Assembly: GCA_937901965.1 (NCBI GenBank)
Contig: CALGSW010000007.1
Location: forward strand, 62,001 to 126,000
Reading direction: 5' to 3'
Length of the DNA: 64,000 nucleotides
Source: an uncultured Bacteroidota bacterium
GTDB lineage: Bacteria; Bacteroidota; Bacteroidia; Bacteroidales; UBA932
A program made the position numbers and the translations under genes. The notes beneath the pieces are model-generated. The model had not been told where the DNA came from. It did no database searches and saw only the letters and a list, made by a program, of their open reading frames with translations. Below, piece after piece: positions 42,101-49,332 of the stretch. How positions within the stretch are numbered: position 1 is the stretch's first letter; the number at the start of each line of letters is the position of its first letter.

Positions 42101-42187
42101 TTCAATGTGGTTCTGGGAGAATAACTCCCCTGAATTCAGAAATGTGAATCCGGAGAGAAGAAATATGAGAAATTTCTTAAAAAACAT
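39116..42187 (-). CDS. Hybrid sensor histidine kinase/response regulator with periplasmic binding-protein-like domain
   Basis: 1023 residues. A signal sequence/TM (residues 4-25) is followed by a periplasmic region (about 35-345) resembling ABC-type substrate-binding proteins of the ABC_sub_bind type (RIMLVFSKE, DLVIATDSQALEVLL, NVLYITDKS, GGYTISSWDHG). Then come a TM helix near 360, two PAS domains (about 400-520 and 530-640), HisKA with SHEIRTPLNG (phospho-His near 669), HATPase with NNAIKFTEDG and GTGLGLSISK, and a C-terminal receiver with MDIKMPVMNG (Asp near 952). No DNA-binding output domain is present, so the signal must pass to another protein. Confidence 0.9.
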   Translation of the reverse strand: MFFKKFLIFLLSGFTFLNSGELFSQNHIEDSTENNRREKRIMLVFSKERNNERVREFGAGFSTYHSNNKTNIRITNLHINSEGNRSKEEMIRVMNLAWKAYAGNAPDLVIATDSQALEVLLSLDESHKILPRILCVKLLDPDYREISGVSYIHTSLPIIENIELGMKLFPDATNVLYITDKSTYGSLENEYAKRIIADLPYREKIKITHLSPRGDSFEDFIKKINGMPLKSFAIISSWQIDNNGNYLFNNSSFPFLSKISNIPVLGIQNLLTGTGVVGGYTISSWDHGFKTAELSRQMLEDRSLIINDTINKYKLQFDFNELKRWNISGDKISKQALIINKPESIYDNFRTEVQLFLAFILLLITTLMVFAVYHFRHRNLNKELMRLSSENIARRELLNNTFSVMEEGVISFDRNLNIIYVNNAATDLSEYKRGLLGKKFHEVFNTSQPESSECIHSLLKHSLEKKISISIPEYSRIDYHEKESRFIAGNIAPVLEKTGEVSQLVLVMRDVTEIYKQRRYLNLAMESAKAFIWFYSTSTKQFSVVVNKENIFGPGEENFKTHKNFLEYVHPDDREKLSLSYDKLMTRKAKSFSVEYKMSLKGDNKWEWWERRGIIYSVSSGTANKDARFLYGMDININEIKRRENELVESKRKAEESDRLKSSFLSNMSHEIRTPLNGIVGFANLISDPAYSESEKAEFASIINSNSNSLMTLINDILDISRIESNSLKFEFSEFDVSKQIIEVAETSKLNLKKGITITTELPLDNEPVFYDEVRNRQVISNLVNNAIKFTEDGSITIGYIRRESELEVFVKDTGRGIPPNDVERVFNRSYKTDEFAPGTGLGLSISKAIVERLGGTISLTSKLGEGTRVFYTIPLNIDPKAVKEEAPSVRQQDSDNYFTLNEESKKRILIAEDLDSNFMLLDIILSRKYDIARALNGQEAIDLYHSFRPDMILMDIKMPVMNGLEATVDIRKLNPAIPIVALTANAFESDQLQARASGCNDVLTKPVKASLLTMVVEKHINS

Positions 42188-42191
42188 AGAC

Positions 42192-42199
42192 CAAAGTTA
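42192..42199 (-). promoter_or_regulatory. -7 promoter element of the hybrid kinase-fbp operon
   Basis: TAACTTTG on the minus strand ends 4 bases before the kinase ATG at 42187, so a leaderless transcript is expected. Confidence 0.5.
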
Positions 42200-42222
42200 G
42201 TAAATTATTCCTGTGAATTTTT

Positions 42223-42230
42223 TAAATTTG
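42223..42230 (+). promoter_or_regulatory. -7 promoter element of sodB
   Basis: TAAATTTG matches TAnnTTTG, 33 bases before the sodB ATG. It diverges from the kinase promoter 23 bases away. Confidence 0.5.
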
Positions 42231-42263
42231 TTAGTAAGCAAATAACTTTTAATACCTTAAATC

Positions 42264-42839
42264 ATGAAATTTGAGTTACCTGAACTGGCCTGGAAGGCCG
42301 GAGAGATGGAGCCCGTAATAAGTAAGCGCACAATTGAGTTTCATTACGGAAAACACCATCAGGCATATGTCAATAATCTCAACACACTTATTGCCGGGAC
42401 TCAGTTTGAGAACATGGGCCTTGTGGAGATTATCAAGACATCAGAGGGGGCAATTTTCAACAATGCGGCTCAAGTTTGGAACCACACCTTTTACTTCAAC
42501 TGCTTCACGCCCGGTGGCAGTGACTTCCTGTCAGAAGATTTGCTGGAAGCCATTCACAAAAAATGGGAGAGTTTTGACCAATTTAAAAAAGAGTTTTCAA
42601 CCGCTGCAGCCACTATTTTTGGCTCCGGCTGGGCATGGCTTGTAAAGGATGAAAACGGAGACCTGGTTATCTTAAAGGAGAGTAACGCCGGAACACCACT
42701 TATCAAAGGCTTTGAGCCGCTTCTGGTCTTTGATGTTTGGGAGCATGCCTATTATTTGGATTATCAGAACAGAAGAGCTGATTATATTGAAGCTCTGTGG
42801 AAAATCATTGACTGGGAGGCAGTCTCTTCAAGGTACTAG
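42264..42839 (+). CDS. sodB: Superoxide dismutase, Fe type
   Basis: 191 residues. The four metal ligands are visible: His in FHYGKHHQAYV, His in AAQVWNHTFYF, and Asp and His in FDVWEHAYYLDYQNRR. AAQ before the second ligand, and an AGTP rather than a QDxP segment in GDLVILKESNAGTP, point to the iron-type (or cambialistic) form known from anaerobic Bacteroidales. There is no signal peptide, so it acts in the cytoplasm. It ends with a 12-base overlap with the convergent MATE gene. Confidence 0.95.
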   Translation: MKFELPELAWKAGEMEPVISKRTIEFHYGKHHQAYVNNLNTLIAGTQFENMGLVEIIKTSEGAIFNNAAQVWNHTFYFNCFTPGGSDFLSEDLLEAIHKKWESFDQFKKEFSTAAATIFGSGWAWLVKDENGDLVILKESNAGTPLIKGFEPLLVFDVWEHAYYLDYQNRRADYIEALWKIIDWEAVSSRY

Positions 42840-44129
42840 TTTACCGTATACCTCTTTCCTTGCCATGAAGGTCATCATGATACTTCTGATAATGAGGTGA
42901 GCAGAGTATGCAAGATAGAGTGCCTGAATTCCTATTACTCCTTTTGTTGCGTAGTATGTGATAAAAAAACCGGCTGCTGAAACAATCATTGTATTTCTGA
43001 TTGCAGATGATGCAGTTGCTCCTATGTAAATACCATCCCACATAAATGCAACGCAGCTTATGACCGGAACAACGAGAAGCCATGGCATAAATGGTCCGGA
43101 TGCTTCAAGAACTTCGGCATTGTTGGTCAGAAGCCTGAAAATGGGCTCTCCGGCAAAAAGATAAGCCAGGGTAGAGATGGCTGCAATGATGAATGTCCAT
43201 GCAAAAAGAAGCTTAACAGCTCTTTTCAGGGAGGTCATATCTCTTGAACCCACATATCTCCCTGTTAATGCCTCTCCCGCATAGGCAAAGCCGTCAACCA
43301 TATAAGAGTAAAGGAGCATGAGCTTCATCATTATTGTGCTAACAGCAAGCAGTTTATCTCCATATGTAGCAGATAGTGCCGTAAAGCCTGTGTACACAAG
43401 CAGGAGTGAGGCCGATCTTAAAAAGAGATTGCCGTTCAGGATAAAAAAGTCTTTCATCTCCCTTATTTTCAGGGATGCTTTAAGATTTATGTATTTAAAA
43501 AGTTTCTTGTAGTACCTGGTTAAAAGCAATGCGGCAGACATTAATCCTATGTACTGTGCTGCAACAGTTCCAAGAGCGATTCCGGCTATACCCATTTTCA
43601 TGGGAAATGCAAATAACACACTCAATACTATATTAAAAACATTTACTACAATATCTGTAACCATAGGGCTTAATGTATTCTGCATGCCTATGAACCATCC
43701 CTTGAATGCAAACAGACTTAATGTTGCCGGTGCAGCCCAGATTCGGATAAAGAAGTACTCTTTAGCCATCGCCTCAACCTGAGGAGTTGTCTCAAGTATG
43801 GCGAAAGCCCCTAATATATAGAAGTATTGAATAATAAGGAGAAAGAGGGCTGAGAGTAACGCTGTTCCCAGAGATTGGACCAGTATATTTACACTCTCTC
43901 TGAAATCTCTTTTACCGTATGACTGTGCAGCTTTTCCTCCTGTCCCCACTCTTAAGAAACCAAGATTCCAGTACAGAAGGTCAAAAAGCATTGTTCCTAT
44001 GGCTACACCACCAATAGCTGCTGCATCTCCAAGCCTGCCGGCAATGGCAAGGTCTGCCATTCCCACAAGAGGGACTGTAATATTTGCAAGGATGCTCGGC
44101 CCGGCAAGCCTAAGTATCTTTTTATTCAT
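42828..44129 (-). CDS. MATE family efflux transporter
   Basis: 433 residues with 12 predicted TM helices. It begins ILRLAGPSILANITVPLVGMADLAIAG, with the conserved MATE N-terminal P-x-h-h-x-N-hh-x-P-L-hG-hhD pattern, and has a second half with similar helix spacing (AGEALTGRYVGSRD). It resembles the DinF branch. Transport of cationic drugs or metabolites by Na+ or H+ antiport is inferred from the family. The gene lies 3 bases after rsgA, in the same minus-strand unit. Confidence 0.92.
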   Translation of the reverse strand: MNKKILRLAGPSILANITVPLVGMADLAIAGRLGDAAAIGGVAIGTMLFDLLYWNLGFLRVGTGGKAAQSYGKRDFRESVNILVQSLGTALLSALFLLIIQYFYILGAFAILETTPQVEAMAKEYFFIRIWAAPATLSLFAFKGWFIGMQNTLSPMVTDIVVNVFNIVLSVLFAFPMKMGIAGIALGTVAAQYIGLMSAALLLTRYYKKLFKYINLKASLKIREMKDFFILNGNLFLRSASLLLVYTGFTALSATYGDKLLAVSTIMMKLMLLYSYMVDGFAYAGEALTGRYVGSRDMTSLKRAVKLLFAWTFIIAAISTLAYLFAGEPIFRLLTNNAEVLEASGPFMPWLLVVPVISCVAFMWDGIYIGATASSAIRNTMIVSAAGFFITYYATKGVIGIQALYLAYSAHLIIRSIMMTFMARKEVYGKLVP

Positions 44130-44132
44130 GTA

Positions 44133-45071
44133 CTATCTGTATTTTTCCTCCTCTTCAAGCATACCGAGGTATGAGATATATCTCTCTTCTGAGATTAAAT
44201 CCTCTTCAACGGCCTCCTTTATCCGGCATCCCGGTTCATGAGTATGTGTACAGGGTGAAAACCTGCACTCTGTATTTAATCTTAACATCTCAGGGAAATA
44301 GTGACTAAGCTCCTCCTTGTCCATTTCAACAAGCCCGAATCCCTTAATACCCGGTGTGTCAATTATAAATCCGCCGCTGCTAAGAGGGTGAATTTCATAA
44401 AATGTAGTTGTGTGTTTCCCCTGAAGATGAAAATCCGAGATTTCGCCTGTCTTTAGCCTTAGATAAGGATCCATAGAATTAATCAAAGAGGACTTCCCAA
44501 CACCGGACTGGCCGGAGAAAAGTGTTATCCGCCCTTTGCACTCCTCTTTTATCCTGTTTATGTTCTGGCCGCTTTTTGCCGATACCTCAATGATCTCATA
44601 ACCTGCTTTTTCGTAAATATTCTTAAAGATATTCAGCAAATGAGCAGTTTCGCTGTCAATTAAATCAATTTTATTAAGAATAATCTTTACGGGGACCCTG
44701 TATGCTTCACAGGTTACAAGGAATCTGTCAAGAAATACACTTTTGACCTCAGGATTTATGAGGGTTGTTACCAGATACGCTGTATCAATGTTTGAAGCAA
44801 TAATATGTGATTCCCGTGATAAGTTTGTGGATTTCCTGATAATATAATTCTTACGGGGCTCAATTGATACAATCATCCCTTTACCTTCATCTCCGGATTC
44901 ATAATTGATTATGTCACCCACTGCAAGAGGGTTGGTTGTTTTAGAGCCCTTTAGTCTTAGTCTGCCCCTTACTACACACTCAACAGGTTTCCATTCAGGA
45001 AGCGGACTCACTAAATAGTGACTTCCTGTATGTTTTACAACTGTTGCCCGTTTGGTTGCCGTTTTTTCCAC
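44133..45071 (-). CDS. rsgA: Ribosome small subunit-dependent GTPase A
   Basis: 312 residues with the circularly permuted GTPase order: an N-terminal OB fold, then G4 (ILNKIDLID) near residue 137, then G1 (FSGQSGVGKSSLIN) near 193, G3 (DTPGIKGFG), and a C-terminal zinc motif (C-x6-C-x-H-x5-C, in ECRFSPCTHTHEPGC). RsgA helps late maturation of the 30S subunit. It is followed by the MATE gene after 3 bases. Confidence 0.95.
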   Translation of the reverse strand: MEKTATKRATVVKHTGSHYLVSPLPEWKPVECVVRGRLRLKGSKTTNPLAVGDIINYESGDEGKGMIVSIEPRKNYIIRKSTNLSRESHIIASNIDTAYLVTTLINPEVKSVFLDRFLVTCEAYRVPVKIILNKIDLIDSETAHLLNIFKNIYEKAGYEIIEVSAKSGQNINRIKEECKGRITLFSGQSGVGKSSLINSMDPYLRLKTGEISDFHLQGKHTTTFYEIHPLSSGGFIIDTPGIKGFGLVEMDKEELSHYFPEMLRLNTECRFSPCTHTHEPGCRIKEAVEEDLISEERYISYLGMLEEEEKYR

Positions 45072-45136
45072 GGCTGCGAAGATACAAAATTGTATAAAAA
45101 AGGATTAACTTCGCGGTGTATTTAAAATCTATTGTA

Positions 45137-46114
45137 ATGTTATCTGCATCTGAAATAGAAAATGTGGTTGAAAAAGGCCTGATGAATCTTGATTGGAAAA
45201 TGCAACCGGAAGAGCTCTATGAACCTATTGAGTATCTTATTTCCATTGGAGGTAAAAGGCTTCGGCCAAGGCTTGCTATACTATGCTGCAATCTGTTTAC
45301 AGATAAAATTGATAAGTCTGTTTTGTACCCCGCCCTCGGGCTGGAGGTATTCCACGGCTTCACTCTTATACATGATGATATCATGGACGGGGCAGATATG
45401 AGAAGGAATCAGCCAACTGTTCACAAAAAGTGGAACAGTAATGTGGCCATCCTTTCGGGGGATGTTATGTGTATTAAGTCATATCAGCTTATTGCAAATG
45501 CACCTGAAAAATATCTTAAAGAGGTTCTTGATATTTTTTCAGAGACCGCTTCACAGGTATGCGAAGGGCAGCAGTATGATATGAATTATGAAGCTGAGCC
45601 ATTCATCACTATTGAAGACTACATGCATATGATAGGTCTCAAAACAGCGGTTCTGGTTGCTTGTTCTGCAAAAATAGGTGCAATTATAGGTGGCGCAGAA
45701 AGATCAGTTGCAGATGCTTTGTACAATTTCGCTTATAAACTGGGACTTGCTTTTCAGATTAAAGACGACCTGCTTGACAGTTTTGGAGACACAGCTGTTT
45801 TTGGCAAAAACATTGGCGGGGATATTATGAGTAACAAGAAGACATGGTTACTTGTCCAGAGTATGAAGAGAGCAACCGGATCAGACAAGGCAGAACTTGA
45901 CAGGCTTTTGATAAATAAAGAGATTGTGAGGGAGGAGAAAATACCGGCAATGCAGGCTCTTTTCACCAGACTGGGAGTAAAGGAGGATGCAGACAGGGCT
46001 GTTGAGAATCTTCACAGTGAAGCGTGGGCAAGTATTGAAAATGCAAAACTAAACAGCCGTCAGCTGGATCAGCTTTCTGATTTTGCAAACTCGTTGCTGA
46101 ACAGAGAGAGGTAA
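45137..46114 (+). CDS. Polyprenyl (isoprenyl) diphosphate synthase
   Basis: 325 residues from the ATG at 45137; a GTG at 45116 would add seven residues. The first aspartate-rich motif is LIHDDIMDGADMRR and the second is QIKDDLLDSFGD, with GGKRLRPRLAIL upstream for the pyrophosphate. A bulky residue pattern before the first motif (LEVFHGFTLIHDD) suggests a short- to medium-chain product such as geranyl, farnesyl or geranylgeranyl diphosphate. The product length cannot be fixed from sequence reading. It is divergent from rsgA. Confidence 0.9.
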   Translation: MLSASEIENVVEKGLMNLDWKMQPEELYEPIEYLISIGGKRLRPRLAILCCNLFTDKIDKSVLYPALGLEVFHGFTLIHDDIMDGADMRRNQPTVHKKWNSNVAILSGDVMCIKSYQLIANAPEKYLKEVLDIFSETASQVCEGQQYDMNYEAEPFITIEDYMHMIGLKTAVLVACSAKIGAIIGGAERSVADALYNFAYKLGLAFQIKDDLLDSFGDTAVFGKNIGGDIMSNKKTWLLVQSMKRATGSDKAELDRLLINKEIVREEKIPAMQALFTRLGVKEDADRAVENLHSEAWASIENAKLNSRQLDQLSDFANSLLNRER

Positions 46115-46130
46115 TATCTGTTATTTAAGT

Positions 46131-47369
46131 ATGAATTCTTCGTTAATTGAGATAATGGCTCCGGCCGGAAACTTTGAGAGCTTGCATGCTGCTATTCAGG
46201 GGGGTGCAAATTCAGTCTATTTTGGAGTTGGGAATCTTAACATGAGATCACACTCTGCGAATAACTTTACAGCAGATTCTCTCAAAGAGATAGTTGAGAT
46301 TTGCCGCCAGGCTGGTGTAAAGTCCTATCTGACTTTGAATATCGTCATATATGATGAGGATATTCAGCCGATGAAAGAGACTATAGATAAGGCGGTAGAG
46401 GCGGGGGTGTCGGCAATTATAGCCTCTGACATGTCTGTAATACTTTATGCCAGGGAGAGAGGTATGGAGGTGCATATTTCTACCCAGCTGAATGTTTCAA
46501 ATATTCTCAGTCTTAAATATCATGCTCAGTTTGCTGATGTGATTGTTCTTGCAAGAGAGTTAAATCTTAACCAGATAAAGGAGATTTCCGACACCATAGA
46601 GAGGGAGCAGATAAAAGGTCCTTCAGGAGAACTTGTCAAACTGGAACTGTTTTGTCACGGTGCTCTTTGTATGGCAGTTTCCGGCAAGTGCTACCTGAGT
46701 CTCCATGAATACAATGCCTCTGCTAACCGGGGAAGTTGCTACCAAATTTGCAGAAGGTCTTATGAGGTAAAAGATAAAGAGACGGGAAACACATTGGAGG
46801 TAGACAATAAATACATAATGTCACCTAAAGATTTATCAACCATACTTTTTGTTGACAAAATTATTGAATCTGGCATAAGAGTGTTTAAGATTGAAGGGAG
46901 AGCAAGAGCGCCTGAGTATGTAAAAAGAGTATCGTCAGCATACAGAGAGGCAGCAGACGCAGTCTGCGAGGGTAGATATAATCCTGAACTTGCAAAAGAG
47001 CTTGAGAAAAGAGTGTCGGAGGTATTCAACAGAGGATTCTGGGATGGGTATTATCAGGGTGCGCGTCTGGGTGAGTGGAGCGATGTCTATGGTAATAAGG
47101 CAACCAAGAAAAAAATATATGTTGGAAAGGTTACTAACTTTTTCTCAAACCTTTCTGTTGCAGAGGTCCTTATTGAAACCGGCGAACTGAAAAGAGGAGA
47201 TGATATTCTTATAATTGGTCCATCTACCGGTGTGATGGAGCACAGGGTAGATGAGATAAGAACAAATCTTGAGTCTGTAGAGAGGGCTGTCAAGGGGGAG
47301 TATTGTTCTCTACCGGTTCCTCAGGGTACAAAACTCAGGAGGTCTGATAAAATTTACTTGTGGAGATAA
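46131..47369 (+). CDS. Peptidase U32 family protein
   Basis: 412 residues. The N-terminal IEIMAPAGNFESLHAAIQGGANSVYFG and the cysteine cluster in FCHGALCMAVSGKCYLS and NRGSCYQICRR are the U32 hallmarks. In RlhA, UbiU and UbiV these cysteines hold a 4Fe-4S cluster for RNA or quinone hydroxylation. KIEGRARAPEYV follows. Peptidase activity is therefore unlikely to be the main function; tRNA/rRNA hydroxylation (TrhP/RlhA-like) is the better guess. It lies 16 bases after the prenyl synthase gene. Confidence 0.9.
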   Translation: MNSSLIEIMAPAGNFESLHAAIQGGANSVYFGVGNLNMRSHSANNFTADSLKEIVEICRQAGVKSYLTLNIVIYDEDIQPMKETIDKAVEAGVSAIIASDMSVILYARERGMEVHISTQLNVSNILSLKYHAQFADVIVLARELNLNQIKEISDTIEREQIKGPSGELVKLELFCHGALCMAVSGKCYLSLHEYNASANRGSCYQICRRSYEVKDKETGNTLEVDNKYIMSPKDLSTILFVDKIIESGIRVFKIEGRARAPEYVKRVSSAYREAADAVCEGRYNPELAKELEKRVSEVFNRGFWDGYYQGARLGEWSDVYGNKATKKKIYVGKVTNFFSNLSVAEVLIETGELKRGDDILIIGPSTGVMEHRVDEIRTNLESVERAVKGEYCSLPVPQGTKLRRSDKIYLWR

Positions 47370-47827
47370 CAGACAGAGATACAATTACCGGTGATAAACT
47401 CCCTGAACAAATGGTGGAGTTTATAGGAGAGCACCATTTACTGACACTTGCAACCTCAAGTGCAGAAGATATTTGGTGTTCTCATGGATTCTATGTTTAT
47501 CTGGAAGATGAGAATGCCTTTCTGATTATTTCTGAAGAGAAGACAAGACACGTGAAACTTGCCAGAGTGAATCCTGTCGTATCAGGAGGGATTGCACTTG
47601 AGACAAAACGTGTGGGTGAAATAAGAGGGCTTCAGTTCAAAGCTGTAATGGAGCAGTGTGAAAGTTCAATCTTTGAAAAATATAAACTTGCCTATCTAAA
47701 GAGCTTTCCTTATGCAATTTTCAAAGGTGGTGACCTTTGGCTTCTGCGAATAACAGAAGCCAAATTCACCGATAATCGCCTTGGCTTTGGTAAAAAGCTT
47801 AAGTTTACAAGCGGAAAGACCTCCTGA
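47360..47827 (+). CDS. YhbP-like FMN-binding split-barrel protein (UPF0306)
   Basis: 155 residues from a GTG that overlaps the U32 gene by 10 bases. It aligns by eye with E. coli YhbP: MVEFIGEHHLLTLATSS, DIWCSHGFYVYLED, EKTRHVKLA, EIRGLQFKAVM, and the signature KFTDNRLGFGKKL. The fold is the pyridoxamine-phosphate-oxidase-like split barrel, which often binds FMN or haem, but the reaction is unknown. In E. coli yhbP is also near U32-family genes. It overlaps the convergent metK gene by 23 bases. Confidence 0.85.
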   Translation: MEITDRDTITGDKLPEQMVEFIGEHHLLTLATSSAEDIWCSHGFYVYLEDENAFLIISEEKTRHVKLARVNPVVSGGIALETKRVGEIRGLQFKAVMEQCESSIFEKYKLAYLKSFPYAIFKGGDLWLLRITEAKFTDNRLGFGKKLKFTSGKTS

Positions 47828-49055
47828 TATCCTCTACTGCATCAAGTTTTTCCCAGGCAAAGAACTCAACCTCTTTAACAACGGTTTTACCGTTTTCAAT
47901 AAGTTCAACCTCTTTTGTAAACGGATCTCTGCCCATATGGCCATATGCTGCAGTCATTTCATATATAGGATATTTGAGTTTCAGCCTCTCAATTATTTTT
48001 GCAGGTCTGAGGTCAAATATCTCCTGAACTTTAATGGCAATTTCTCCATCTGATAATCCATTGTTTGCAGTCCCGTATGTGTTCACAAAAACACTAACAG
48101 GTTTTGCTACACCAATAGCGTATGCCAGCTGAACAAGTACCTCTTTTGCCACACCTGCAGCAACAAGATTCTTTGCAATATGTCTTGCTGCATAAGCTGC
48201 AGATCTGTCAACTTTGCTTGGATCTTTACCGGAAAAAGCACCTCCTCCGTGAGCACCTTTACCGCCATAAGTGTCAACAATAATTTTTCTGCCTGTAAGT
48301 CCGGTGTCACCATGAGGACCTCCAATCACAAATTTCCCTGTTGGATTTACATGAAGAATATAGTCTCCTTTGAATAGCTTCTGTGTATATTCAGGAAGTC
48401 TTGCAACAAGTCTCGGGATTAGGATATTCTTAACATCCTCGCGTATTTTTGACTGCATTGAAGCATCATTGTCAAACTCATCATGCTGAGTTGAAATAAC
48501 AATTGTATGAACTCTCAGGGGATTATTATTGTCATCATACTCAATTGTAAACTGAGATTTTGAATCCGGTCTGAGGTATGTCATCTCTTTTCCCTCTCTT
48601 CTGATTTTTGCAAGTTCAAGAAGTGCGATGTGAGATAATGTTAACGGAAGAGGCATATACTCCTCAGTGTCAGTACATGCATATCCAAACATCATCCCCT
48701 GATCACCCGCTCCCTGCTCTTCAGGATTTGCTACATCAACTCCTCTGTTGATGTCCGGAGACTGTTCGTGTATTGCAGACAGAATACCACATGAATTGCC
48801 GTCAAACATATACTCGGCTTTTGTGTATCCTATTCTGTTGATTACTCTTCTGGTTATTTGCTGTATGTCTACATATGCAGAGGAGCGAACCTCTCCGCCT
48901 ACTACTGCCAGGCCTGTGCTTACGAATGTTTCGCAGGCAACTTTTGAATTGCTGTCTTGTCTGATGAATTCATCCAGAATTGCATCTGATATCTGGTCAG
49001 CCACTTTGTCCGGATGCCCTTCAGATACCGACTCAGATGTGAATAAATATGACAT
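47805..49055 (-). CDS. metK: S-adenosylmethionine synthetase
   Basis: 416 residues. It has the N-terminal FTSESVSEGHPDKVADQISDA, the MetK signatures GAGDQGMMFGYAC and GGGAFSGKDPSKVDRS, and a C-terminal YGHMGRDPFTKE ending. It makes SAM from methionine and ATP. It is slightly longer than the E. coli enzyme (384). The roughly 145-base leader contains a SAM-II-like riboswitch, so the gene is probably repressed by its own product. Confidence 0.97.
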   Translation of the reverse strand: MSYLFTSESVSEGHPDKVADQISDAILDEFIRQDSNSKVACETFVSTGLAVVGGEVRSSAYVDIQQITRRVINRIGYTKAEYMFDGNSCGILSAIHEQSPDINRGVDVANPEEQGAGDQGMMFGYACTDTEEYMPLPLTLSHIALLELAKIRREGKEMTYLRPDSKSQFTIEYDDNNNPLRVHTIVISTQHDEFDNDASMQSKIREDVKNILIPRLVARLPEYTQKLFKGDYILHVNPTGKFVIGGPHGDTGLTGRKIIVDTYGGKGAHGGGAFSGKDPSKVDRSAAYAARHIAKNLVAAGVAKEVLVQLAYAIGVAKPVSVFVNTYGTANNGLSDGEIAIKVQEIFDLRPAKIIERLKLKYPIYEMTAAYGHMGRDPFTKEVELIENGKTVVKEVEFFAWEKLDAVEDIRRSFRL

Positions 49056-49132
49056 TGTCGTGATAAATTAAAAAATTAAACATTTTTGGAAAAAAATGAG
49101 TCTTGCATACACGAAATGACATACAGGAAAAC

Positions 49133-49149
49133 AAATGTTATGAACATTT
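49133..49149 (-). promoter_or_regulatory. Hairpin after the riboswitch, possible expression platform
   Basis: AAATGTT / AACATTT forms a 7-base-pair stem with a 3-base loop. Its 5' arm overlaps the 3' strand of the SAM-II-like pseudoknot (GCTAAAATG), so the two structures cannot form together. Confidence 0.4.
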
Positions 49150-49192
49150 TAGCATTTTTTCATGTGGTTGCAAGCGGTCAAATCCCTCCACC
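49145..49192 (-). ncRNA. SAM-II-like riboswitch in the metK leader
   Basis: Read on the minus strand, GGTGGA is followed by GGGATTTGACCGCTTGCAA, then CCAC (pairing with GTGG), an A-rich linker (ATGAAAAAA), and TGCTAAAATG. The order and the conserved blocks GATTT-ACCG-TTGCAA ... GCTAAAA match the SAM-II (SAM_alpha) aptamer, an H-type pseudoknot with a short P1. It begins about 13 bases after the -7 promoter box and precedes metK by about 90 bases. The assignment rests on motif memory, not a covariance search. Confidence 0.78.
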
Positions 49193-49204
49193 TAATAATT
49201 TGTG

Positions 49205-49212
49205 CAAAGATA
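49205..49212 (-). promoter_or_regulatory. -7 promoter element of metK
   Basis: TATCTTTG on the minus strand, matching TAnnTTTG. The transcript would begin just before the SAM-II-like aptamer. Confidence 0.6.
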
Positions 49213-49291
49213 AATAAAATTTGTTAATAAAAAATGGTTACGTTATTGTTAAATATTTCAAAATAATTGTCATTTTTACTTATGATTTGAC

Positions 49292-49299
49292 TATTTTTG
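49292..49299 (+). promoter_or_regulatory. -7 promoter element of the TonB-dependent receptor
   Basis: TATTTTTG with a TTG (49267-49269) 22 bases upstream, and 33 bases before the ATG at 49333. Confidence 0.55.
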
Positions 49300-49332
49300 C
49301 GACACAAAACCAAACAACTTTTATAAATACCT

